Both the position numbers and the translations under genes were made by a program. Shown here one piece after another: positions 1 through 5,817 of a stretch of 8,047 bases of DNA. Location: assembly GCA_027325115.1 (NCBI GenBank), contig DAHWFG010000208.1:1-8047 (forward strand), given 5' to 3'. The notes under the pieces were generated by a model. That model had not been told where the DNA came from. It worked only from the letters and a program-made list of their open reading frames with translations, and did not search any database. Origin of the DNA: JAKBCQ01 sp021807585 (lineage in GTDB: Bacteria > Planctomycetota > Planctomycetia > Isosphaerales > Isosphaeraceae). How positions within the stretch are numbered: the stretch's first letter is position 1; each line of letters begins with the position of its first letter.

Positions 1-807
1 GTAAATCGGTTCTTGAGTGATTCGATCCTTATCATAAGGAGCTTGAGCGGGATCGAAGTCGAAATAATTGGCGACGAACAGATCGAGATCGCCGTCGTTG
101 TCGTAATCAAAAAACGCTGCGCCCAGGCTCCAGAGGCCGACGGCGACCCCTGCTTGTTGAGTCACATCTTCAAACTTTCCGTTTCCTCGATTGCGCCAAA
201 GCGTGTTTCCGCCGTAGCGAGTGACATAAACATCGGGAAAACCGTCGCCGTCGTAATCGGCGACGGTGACGCCCTGACCGTAACCTTTCGAGGTCAATCC
301 CGTCGCGGCGGAAACATCGGTAAACCGGCGATTTCCATCGTTCCGCAGCAGTACATCGGCGGGAGGGTTTTTCGCCGATCCGACGGGCAAAGGAACGCCC
401 TGCGCGAAGAACAAATCGAGATCACCGTCTCCGTCGTAATCGAGCATTCCCACGCCCCCTCCCGTCGTCTCAATCGGCAGTTTTTTGCCGGCTTCGCCTC
501 TCTCATAAGTAAAGGTGAGAGTTTGGGCTCGGAAAATGATCGTCGCCGGGGAGGGAGAAATCGGTTGCTCGGTCGTGGTCGATCCTCCTCCGAAGCTCGG
601 TCGCGCAGGCGTTCGACCCGACGAGAGAACCGCGACAACGACGATCGCAATCAACGCGAGTGCGCCTCCGACGACGATTAACAACCAACGATCGAGGATA
701 CTGGATAATACCGACTTGAAAACGATCCGACGGCTTCGAGCGTTAATCGTGCTCCTGATCTTCAAGATGGAATGAAAGTCGATCACAATTGATCTTTTTA
801 TAAACAT
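1..807 (-). CDS. CRTAC1-type FG-GAP/VCBS repeat protein, membrane-anchored (partial, C-terminus off window)
   Basis: The frame is open from an ATG at 805-807 to the left window edge, giving 269 residues and no stop, so the 3' end is missing. Residues 1-40 are basic. Residues about 41-61 form one hydrophobic helix, then comes a Ser/Thr/Pro/Gly linker, which is a signal-anchor layout placing the rest outside the cytoplasm. Three FG-GAP/VCBS-type calcium-binding motifs are visible: DYDGDGDLD (about 123-131), DYDGDGFPD (184-192) and DYDNDGDLD (234-242). Each follows a short strand and a G-rich turn, as in beta-propeller blades. The segments LLRNDGNRRFTDV and LWRNRGNGKFEDV are typical of the CRTAC1 family, which usually ends in an ASPIC/UnbV domain, not seen here. 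The family is common in planctomycetes; its substrate is unknown. An AGGA lies about 11-14 nt before the ATG. The gene diverges from the glycosyltransferase. A GTG at codon 8 is an alternative start. Family call strong, role unknown. Confidence 0.88.
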   Translation of the reverse strand, partial: MFIKRSIVIDFHSILKIRSTINARSRRIVFKSVLSSILDRWLLIVVGGALALIAIVVVAVLSSGRTPARPSFGGGSTTTEQPISPSPATIIFRAQTLTFTYERGEAGKKLPIETTGGGVGMLDYDGDGDLDLFFAQGVPLPVGSAKNPPADVLLRNDGNRRFTDVSAATGLTSKGYGQGVTVADYDGDGFPDVYVTRYGGNTLWRNRGNGKFEDVTQQAGVAVGLWSLGAAFFDYDNDGDLDLFVANYFDFDPAQAPYDKDRITQEPIY

Positions 808-1363
808 ATAACTAATATTCCTGAATTTGGTTGCAACCCTCGGGTCGATCACGCTCGATCGATTTCGGCGTCATCTTTGAGATCGAGGACGCTTCGCACT
901 CGAATAGCATCGATTATGACGAGGCGTCGAGCGGGAGTCGACGGCTTTGGCCGGGCGAAAAGTCAAGACGACCGAGGCTTCCGTAAGAGGGATTCGGTCT
1001 CTATAGTGGACCGATTAGCCGAGCGCCGATCTGATACGAGAGAGACCCGCGCCGCGGCGTTCTTTGAGGAATCGATCGACCGAATGATCCGGCACGACAA
1101 AGGTTCGCTCGGCACTCGGCGTCGGCGGCGGAACATCAAGCGATCTTCTCGGAAGCGATCGGTCGTTTCAACATCCCGAATCGATCGATCTCCCGGCGAA
1201 AACCCCGCGTTACGATCAATATCAGAAAGCGACGTTCTCCATGAGGAGAGCGGGAATAAAACAAGGAAAATCACTAATAATTAGATTTATATATTTTTCA
1301 ATCATTTGGTATAATTGGATCGCCGATCGTCGATTCGCGGCGTATGGATTGATTCCGGGCGTT
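808..1363. other. Divergent intergenic region, no convincing gene
   Basis: This stretch separates two divergent genes. Open frames on both strands exist, but the translations are Arg/Ser-rich and low in complexity, with no recognisable domain. One minus-strand frame without an ATG (1015-1167) gives somewhat more protein-like sequence, including RTFVVPDHSVDRFLKE, and might be a decayed fragment. The right end (about 1255-1320) turns abruptly AT-rich and probably carries the glycosyltransferase promoter. A 7-bp inverted pair (GGTCTCT near 997 and AGAGACC near 1041) is too weak to call a structure. Confidence 0.6.
1310..1315 (+). promoter_or_regulatory. Candidate -10 box of the glycosyltransferase promoter
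   Basis: A perfect TATAAT sits in an AT-rich island (about 1255-1320) in otherwise GC-rich DNA. At the usual spacing of 16-18 nt upstream, only a weak -35 (TTTATA/TTATAT, about 1286-1292) is present. If used, transcription would start near 1322. That would exclude an ATG at 1241 as the start and favour 1364 or 1388. Confidence 0.5.
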
Positions 1364-3046
1364 ATGATTCGGATTGGAGGACCGCGGTTGGAAAGGAAGA
1401 TCGATCGAGAGATCGTGCGGAATGGAAACGAGCGATTCCCGGTCCCCGTCGTATTGCTCACGGGGGTGGGAGCCGTGTTGAGAATCATCGCGGCGATCGA
1501 GGGGCGATTAGGATTTGATGATATTCAAGTACTTTGGATCATTAATTTTGATAAATGGCATGATATGCTCAGTTTTTTGATCAATCATGAAACTCATCCT
1601 CCTCTTTTTTACATATTACTGAAATTATGGTGTTATCTTTTCGGCGGTTCCGGCGTCGCCTCGATCTCATTTTCGATTGTGTGCGGAACGGCGCTGATAC
1701 CGACGATCTATTTCGCGGCGTCTCGGATGTATACAAGGAGCTCGGCGACGACCGCGGCTTTGTTGACGACTTTCGCGCCGTTGCACGTTTACTTTTCAAG
1801 TCACGTCCGTCCTTACACGATCCTCCCGCTCCTCACGCTGATCTCCAATTATTGCCTTTGGAAAGCGGCGTCGCTCCGGAACATCAGATATGTCATATGT
1901 TATAGTTTCATTATGCTTTCAATGCTTTTAATTCACAACTGGGTTTGGTTGATCCTGGGGGGGCACCTGGCGGTCTTATCGATCTTGACGATCGTTCGTC
2001 GCGTTCGAAAAGAAACCTTCTTACCGATATCTTATTGGTTCATCGGCTCGGCGATGCTCGCGGCGGGATTCGCTCCCTGGTTTCCACATTTTGTTCATCA
2101 AGTGCGACATCCTGGATACGGAATGAACGCCGAATCGTTCAACGTGCTGCGTGCGATCGCCGAAGACTTGCTCGTTTCAAGCCTGCTCGATCGGGGAAGA
2201 TTAATAACTCTGTGGGGGATCGTCTTGATCGTCGCAACGATTCTCACGTTTTTTTCCAGGAAAAACGGCGCAGACACCGTCCCAAAGTCGAACTCGAATG
2301 TTCATCCAAATTATTTCATGTTACTCGCCTCCACTGTTACGATTGTAAGCGCGACGGTCTTAAGTCAATTCACCTATTTAAGACCGACGCATTGCTTATC
2401 AATTATGGGTCCCTGTTTTATCCCGCCGATCTGCGACCTCGTCGGGAAAATTCGCCTGGATCGGCGCGGTCTCATTCCGAAAATACTTGTTTGCGCCATA
2501 TTGCTGGTTTACCTACGCGACGATCGCAATTTGATCGTCGCGCCTTTAAAACCTCAAGACGAAGCGGCGGCGGTGATCGTGAGGAAATCGTCGGCCCAAA
2601 TCGACTTGATACTGTGCCAACCCGAGGTCTACGCGACCCTCTTCTTTTATTATTACGACGGCGCCGGATCCATTCTCAATTATCCGGGAGATCCATTCCG
2701 CGGCCCGCGTGATTTCCAAGATCTATCTCACAGGCTGAGCGATCCTCTCAGATTCGAGTCGTTTTTAAAAAAAATATCGATCGCGCGTTCCGATAAGAAG
2801 CGAATTTGGTTCGTAACCAACCAAAAAATCCTCGACGGAGCGGCGGCCGACAAAGTTCATTTTCCGATCGCCGCCGAACGTCTCGATTTTCATATCCTTC
2901 AAGAGATACGTTCTGCCCAGATATGCAAAGAGCTAATATCTCTATACGGCGAGCCTCGCTTCTTCCTCGCTGCCCCTACAAAACAGGAAGATCGAGATGA
3001 GACGGTCGATTATCGAATTGTTTGTTTATTTGAAGTTAATGAGTAG
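1364..3046 (+). CDS. Multi-pass GT-C glycosyltransferase, GT39/PMT-like
   Basis: An inner-membrane protein of about 560 residues that should transfer a sugar from a polyprenyl-phosphate donor to a lipid or protein acceptor on the outer face; acceptor and sugar cannot be read from the sequence. Counting from the ATG at 1364, a first membrane helix (about 27-45) leads into the loop motif GFDD with D52/D53, where the catalytic acid of GT-C enzymes lies. It is followed by HETHPPLFYILLKLW (75-89), the HPPLYY-type motif of the PF13231/GT39 group, and by HVRPY (147-151), matching the ARxY-type motif. About ten more hydrophobic helices follow to residue about 383. The last 175 or so residues are soluble. 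The start is uncertain: the frame stays open to an ATG at 1241, but a TATAAT at 1310 argues for 1364, and a TTG at 1388 has a perfect GGAGG 7 nt before it. Parts (for example 1516-1640) are much more AT-rich than the neighbours. Confidence 0.82.
   Translation: MIRIGGPRLERKIDREIVRNGNERFPVPVVLLTGVGAVLRIIAAIEGRLGFDDIQVLWIINFDKWHDMLSFLINHETHPPLFYILLKLWCYLFGGSGVASISFSIVCGTALIPTIYFAASRMYTRSSATTAALLTTFAPLHVYFSSHVRPYTILPLLTLISNYCLWKAASLRNIRYVICYSFIMLSMLLIHNWVWLILGGHLAVLSILTIVRRVRKETFLPISYWFIGSAMLAAGFAPWFPHFVHQVRHPGYGMNAESFNVLRAIAEDLLVSSLLDRGRLITLWGIVLIVATILTFFSRKNGADTVPKSNSNVHPNYFMLLASTVTIVSATVLSQFTYLRPTHCLSIMGPCFIPPICDLVGKIRLDRRGLIPKILVCAILLVYLRDDRNLIVAPLKPQDEAAAVIVRKSSAQIDLILCQPEVYATLFFYYYDGAGSILNYPGDPFRGPRDFQDLSHRLSDPLRFESFLKKISIARSDKKRIWFVTNQKILDGAAADKVHFPIAAERLDFHILQEIRSAQICKELISLYGEPRFFLAAPTKQEDRDETVDYRIVCLFEVNE
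1376..1380 (+). promoter_or_regulatory. Shine-Dalgarno-like GGAGG before an alternative TTG start
   Basis: GGAGG lies 7 nt before an in-frame TTG at 1388-1390 of the glycosyltransferase. Neither the ATG at 1241 nor the ATG at 1364 has a comparable site. A TTG start would shorten the protein by 8 residues relative to 1364 and leave the first membrane helix and the catalytic loop intact. Confidence 0.4.
2516..2542. repeat. Perfect 10-bp inverted repeat inside the glycosyltransferase gene
   Basis: CGCGACGATC (2516-2525) pairs exactly with GATCGTCGCG (2533-2542) across a 7-nt AT-rich loop (2526-2532). It falls where the last predicted membrane helix gives way to the soluble C-terminal region (residues YLRDDRNLIV). 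No T-tract follows, so it is not a classical intrinsic terminator. Confidence 0.7.
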
Positions 3047-3084
3047 CAGTTGTTTATATCATTCTAAGACACGATTCTGATTCA

Positions 3085-3119
3085 ATTCGCGGAGCGGTTC
3101 GTCCATCCGCCCCGCGAAT
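3085..3119. terminator. Probable bidirectional terminator hairpin between convergent genes
   Basis: ATTCGCGGAGCGG (3085-3097) and CCGCCCCGCGAAT (3107-3119) pair over 13 positions with a single A/C mismatch, which is a G/U wobble in the minus-strand transcript. The loop is 9 nt. It lies midway between the stop of the glycosyltransferase (3046) and the stop of the secreted protein gene (3137). Neither side has a clear T-run, so termination would have to be hairpin-driven without a U-tract or assisted. Confidence 0.6.
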
Positions 3120-3136
3120 CGACGTCTCGAAATCGA

Positions 3137-3787
3137 TCACGGATTCAGGTTCACCGAGTACTGCGTACTGTCGGTCGCGAGCAGCGTGCTTCCCGAGTAA
3201 TACCGCACCTGCGTGAGCGTCATGCTCGTGACGAGATTCGACTCCCAGCTCGCGCCGGAATTTTTAATCGAAGTCGTCGGCGAATATCCCGCAAACGAAG
3301 TCACCGATGTGGGAAAACTGACGGACTCGAGACCGTACGCTTGTCCAAATTGACCGAACGATTTCGACGTTCCGTTCACAACCAGATACGTAACCGATCC
3401 CGATCCCAGAGTCATCCGCTGGGTCCACGTGATCGTCTCGTTGGTGTTTTGAAGCTGACCCGTCCCCTGGGTGGCGAAACCGGCGAGACTCGCTCCAGAC
3501 CAAACCTGCGTCTGCATCCCGCCGGCGCTGAAATCGGGATATTCTCGATAATTCAGATCGAGCGCGACGAACGGGGTCGAATTATCGCTCACAGGACTCA
3601 TCGAAGTGGTGATCTGAGGACCGACGCCGTCGGTATCGTAACTCGTTACCACGACCGACCAATCCTCCTCGATCCGATTCGCCGTCGCCGCGGCGGTCGC
3701 GATCGACGTTTGCGCCGCGGCGTGCGTCGATTGAAACATCGCCGCGGTAATCAAGAAAATAAACATCCGAAAGAATCCGATACGCAT
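3137..3787 (-). CDS. Secreted protein of unknown function, last gene of the tadE/tadG-like run
   Basis: This 216-residue protein starts with a clear signal peptide: MRIGFFR, a hydrophobic core (about 8-18), and an Ala-rich cleavage zone (STHAAAQ, about 20-26). The mature part is rich in Ser, Thr, Gly and Asn, has alternating polar and aromatic residues typical of beta-strand proteins, contains no Cys, and shows no motif that I recognise. Export to the periplasm or cell surface is likely. Start and expression are well supported: GGAGGG at 3795-3800 lies 7 nt before the ATG, and the gene begins 15 nt after the stop of the tadG-like gene, so the two are probably co-transcribed and perhaps functionally linked. 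It could be an accessory or adhesive component of the same envelope structure; that is inference from position only. Its stop lies close to the shared hairpin at 3085-3119. Confidence 0.75.
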   Translation of the reverse strand: MRIGFFRMFIFLITAAMFQSTHAAAQTSIATAAATANRIEEDWSVVVTSYDTDGVGPQITTSMSPVSDNSTPFVALDLNYREYPDFSAGGMQTQVWSGASLAGFATQGTGQLQNTNETITWTQRMTLGSGSVTYLVVNGTSKSFGQFGQAYGLESVSFPTSVTSFAGYSPTTSIKNSGASWESNLVTSMTLTQVRYYSGSTLLATDSTQYSVNLNP

Positions 3788-3802
3788 GGAAAATCCCTCC
3801 GC

Positions 3803-4945
3803 TTAGTGAGAAAGGTAGACGTGAACATAGCCGCCCGCGGACCACGTGGTTTGGGGGCCTCCCCGAATGACGTTCGGATCCCGTGTGAGCGCGGGTTGAA
3901 CGATGACGTACTTGGGATTTCCTTGAAAATTCACGGCGACGATCCGCACGACCGCGAACTGATTGACCGTGTAGGTCGCGTTGTTGCCGTTGCCGCTCGT
4001 CGACGTGTAAATCGGAATCACGCGCGGCTGCCCGATAATGCTCTCGAGCGCCCCCTTGATCCCGGCGCTGATTCCGGGATTCCCCGAAAAGGTGTAAGTT
4101 CCCGTCGTCGAATCAAGCTGAATCGACGACGATAAATTAATCCCGTTCTCAATCTGATTGACAAGCGTCGACGTGCTGTTGTTCGAGGTATTAACCTTGA
4201 TCGTCCCCCAGTTTCCCGGATCGTTGTTCGACACGGGATAAAGGACCGATTCGTAAACGCCGTCGGGTCCCGAAGTCACCGTGTTCTGCGAGACGTTGTA
4301 AGAATACTGATCGGTGGTTTGATTCTCGATCATCAACTGGTATGTGTTGGTATCGAGAACGATCGGCAGCAGGCTCGCGTTTTGCGTCGTCGAGGGGCTG
4401 AAGCCCAACACTTGATCATTGACAACGGTTCCGATGCTTTGTGCCGTGATCGAAGAACCGTGAAAGCCGAGGATCCGGCTGAAAAAGCCCGGAACCACCC
4501 CGCCGTGCTGCGCGTTCCTGGAAACGTTCACCATCACCGAGTTGTACTGCCCCATGAATCCGGGCGGCGGATACCACATATTCGTCGTCGGATTGACATA
4601 TCCGACGACGATATCACCTCCGGGGGAGTTCTCGTCGTTGGACAAGAAAACGGGTTGTTGATTGAGAATATTGTTGTCTTGTGCGTACGTTTGAGCCGAA
4701 TTCGCGGCCTGGCTCATCAGCCCTCCCCAGCCGTTGAACGTCGTGCTTAAAGTCGCTTCGTTCGCGAGCGTGTTCGCTCCGGCGAGCGCGCCCGAATCCG
4801 CAGCGGCGCCCAATTGCGCCTGCGCCGTCGCGACGACCGCGAAATCGACGCCGACCGACATCATTCCCGCGACGACGGGTAAGAGCACGACGAATAGAAT
4901 CATGCTCACCCCCCGCGCTCTTGACGATACCTGGAAACGTCTCAT
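3803..4945 (-). CDS. TadG-like pilus-assembly/envelope protein
   Basis: A 380-residue protein with the N-terminal signature of the Flp pilus-assembly TadG-like family (PF13400 type). A basic start with R11-G12 leads into one membrane helix (about 15-38) containing VGVDFAVVATAQAQLGAAAD, then SGALAGANTL, the classic AADaaALAGA stretch after the anchor. The remaining 320 or so residues are polar and rich in Asn, Thr, Ser and Gly, and should be exported. A region near 110-172 (GDIVVGYVN, NSVMVNVSRNAQHGG, GFFSRILG, SSITAQS) resembles the conserved beta-rich part seen in planctomycete TadG relatives. The frame stays open upstream to 5263, but that part overlaps tadE in another frame. The start at 4945 is chosen because of GGAGA at 4951-4955 and because the family signature begins there. 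It lies 62 nt after tadE. No vWA domain is visible. TadG proteins are thought to anchor or stabilise the Tad pilus; the role here is inferred. Confidence 0.82.
   Translation of the reverse strand: MRRFQVSSRARGVSMILFVVLLPVVAGMMSVGVDFAVVATAQAQLGAAADSGALAGANTLANEATLSTTFNGWGGLMSQAANSAQTYAQDNNILNQQPVFLSNDENSPGGDIVVGYVNPTTNMWYPPPGFMGQYNSVMVNVSRNAQHGGVVPGFFSRILGFHGSSITAQSIGTVVNDQVLGFSPSTTQNASLLPIVLDTNTYQLMIENQTTDQYSYNVSQNTVTSGPDGVYESVLYPVSNNDPGNWGTIKVNTSNNSTSTLVNQIENGINLSSSIQLDSTTGTYTFSGNPGISAGIKGALESIIGQPRVIPIYTSTSGNGNNATYTVNQFAVVRIVAVNFQGNPKYVIVQPALTRDPNVIRGGPQTTWSAGGYVHVYLSH
4582..4611. repeat. Perfect 12-bp inverted repeat inside the tadG-like gene
   Basis: TCGTCGTCGGAT (4582-4593) is exactly complementary to ATCCGACGACGA (4600-4611), with a 6-nt loop. 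In the minus-strand mRNA it would form a very stable stem within the codons for DIVVGYVNPTTN. Intrinsic terminators need a U-tract, and none follows. Confidence 0.75.
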
Positions 4946-5007
4946 GTGATTCTCCACGCGCAATTTGCGCTTATTTTCAAAAGATATGTTCGATCCGCAT
5001 TCCGCTT

Positions 5008-5424
5008 CTAGGGATTCTCCGAACTCATCGTCGCCGAGGCCGAGATCGTCGTTCCGCCAAGGAACAGCGGCGTCGGCAGCCAGCTCACGCTCGAATACGG
5101 AACGCTCAACGAAACGGTCACCGCCGATCCGTTCGAGATTGTCTGCCAGTTTGAAGGAGTCGGGTTGACCGTCCCCACCGAGATCCCCGATCCCGCCAAA
5201 ACTTGATCGACCGCATTTTGAACTGTCGTTTGCGTACTCCCGTAAATGATCGCAACGCGGCATCCTTCACGCGCCGCGGTCGTCAACAACTGCGCAACCA
5301 TTCCCAATCGCGCCGATTCAATAAGACCCAATATCAGCAGAATAAATAGCGGCGCCACGAAGGCCAATTCGACGACCGCGCCTCCACGCCGATCGTCCCG
5401 CTTCCGTCGATCAACCGCACGCAT
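5008..5424 (-). CDS. TadE-like minor pseudopilin
   Basis: A 138-residue protein of typical TadE length. After a very basic start (MRAVDRRKRDDRRG), the motif G14-GAVVEL-AFVAPLF places a prepilin-peptidase cleavage between G14 and G15, with Glu19 at +5, as in Flp/TadE pseudopilins. The hydrophobic helix (about 15-37) continues into ESARLGMVAQLLTTAAREGCR, the conserved TadE continuation (GxxExxR then AAREGAR-type). The C-terminal half is polar and Ser/Thr-rich with beta-strand character. TadE-family proteins are processed by a prepilin peptidase such as TadV and work with TadF/TadG in Tad pilus biogenesis. The start was chosen at 5424 rather than upstream in-frame ATGs because AAGGAG (5431-5436) stands 6 nt before it and the family motif begins there. 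It is the first gene of the tadE/tadG/secreted protein run. Confidence 0.88.
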   Translation of the reverse strand: MRAVDRRKRDDRRGGAVVELAFVAPLFILLILGLIESARLGMVAQLLTTAAREGCRVAIIYGSTQTTVQNAVDQVLAGSGISVGTVNPTPSNWQTISNGSAVTVSLSVPYSSVSWLPTPLFLGGTTISASATMSSENP

Positions 5425-5649
5425 AAAACACTCCTTCAAACCCGGCGCATGCGACGAAGAGCATTCCCCGTCGATCGGTCCGCATCGATATATCACGGAT
5501 CGTCGACGCGAGCCATTCACGCGGACGACCGCGATCGAGAGCAAATCACGAGGATCCCGATCGCCGCGACCCTCAATAGAAATCTAGTTCTCAGCCGCCG
5601 ACGATCTGGAAACCGCCAATCCACCGTACCGATATGTTTCCAAGCGTCA
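5425..5649. other. Leader/intergenic stretch upstream of tadE-like gene
   Basis: Two hundred and twenty-five bases without a supported gene. The only long frames are Arg-rich and lack ribosome sites. Upstream of tadE there is an 8-bp palindrome GATATATC (near 5488-5496) flanked by imperfect GATCCG/CGGACC arms, which could be a promoter or operator region. I see no convincing -35/-10 pair. If tadE is not transcribed by read-through from the ABC genes, its promoter must lie here. Confidence 0.35.
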
Positions 5650-5817
5650 TCAAAACGATGCGTCGCGGAAATCGAGCGTGCCGATTTGTGCGCATCTCGT
5701 CGCGTCGTGACGGCGATCAATCCAACCTTGCGAAAGAAAGCGCCGGGCGCTCTCGGAGACGAGGCGACGGTCGTTCTCCGAGCCGACCGATTGATCAAAA
5801 TCCGGCGCATTCGTCAT
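5650..5817 (-). CDS. Possible small protein (55 aa), start overlapping the permease stop
   Basis: The permease ends in TGA, and the ATG of this frame shares one base with it (TGATG), the usual arrangement for translationally coupled genes. The 55-codon product (MTNAPDFDQSVGSENDRRLV..., ending GTLDFRDASF) is charged, lacks a membrane helix and signal peptide, and has one Cys. Its codons (GCG, GTC, GAC, CGC, CTC) fit the neighbours. No Shine-Dalgarno sequence precedes it, which fits coupling. I do not recognise it. It ends in a second TGATG that opens a 19-codon frame (5591-5650), probably by chance. An overlapping frame in another phase (5517-5810) is longer but Arg-rich and less convincing. 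It could be a small accessory protein of the ABC exporter, a remnant of a longer gene, or spurious. Confidence 0.33.
   Translation of the reverse strand: MTNAPDFDQSVGSENDRRLVSESARRFLSQGWIDRRHDATRCAQIGTLDFRDASF

Noticed and set aside
13..681. Long plus-strand open frame of over 200 codons
   Set aside because: It lies antisense to the CRTAC1 gene, whose minus-strand frame has three clear DxDxDG motifs. The plus-strand translation is Arg/Ser-rich and has no domain.
808..840. Promoter for the CRTAC1 gene using TTGCAA (831-836) as a -35
   Set aside because: No acceptable -10 lies 16-18 nt away; the nearest TATTAG is 13 nt off, and the start codon would be too close.
877..1284. Plus-strand open frame of 135 codons in the divergent gap
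   Set aside because: The product is Arg/Ser-rich and low in complexity, has no ribosome site or motif, and the opposite strand is open too, as expected from the CGA/TCG-rich composition.
1945..2712. Plus-strand 255-codon frame inside the glycosyltransferase
   Set aside because: It is out of phase with the membrane protein that carries the GFDD and HPPLFY motifs; its translation is charged and featureless.
3098..3130. Classical intrinsic terminator with T-tract
   Set aside because: The hairpin is real, but no run of T follows on either strand, so only a non-canonical terminator is claimed.
3341..4135. Plus-strand open frame of 264 codons
   Set aside because: It crosses two well-supported minus-strand genes and reads as Arg/Asp/His-rich shadow sequence without a signal peptide or domain.
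4946..5263. In-frame upstream extension of the tadG-like gene
   Set aside because: It overlaps the tadE-like gene in another frame, lacks the family signature, and the ATG at 4945 has a Shine-Dalgarno sequence and the expected TadG start.
5517..5810. Minus-strand 97-codon frame after the permease
   Set aside because: It is Arg-rich with no ribosome site, and conflicts with the 55-codon frame that has the better TGATG-coupled start. It cannot be fully excluded.
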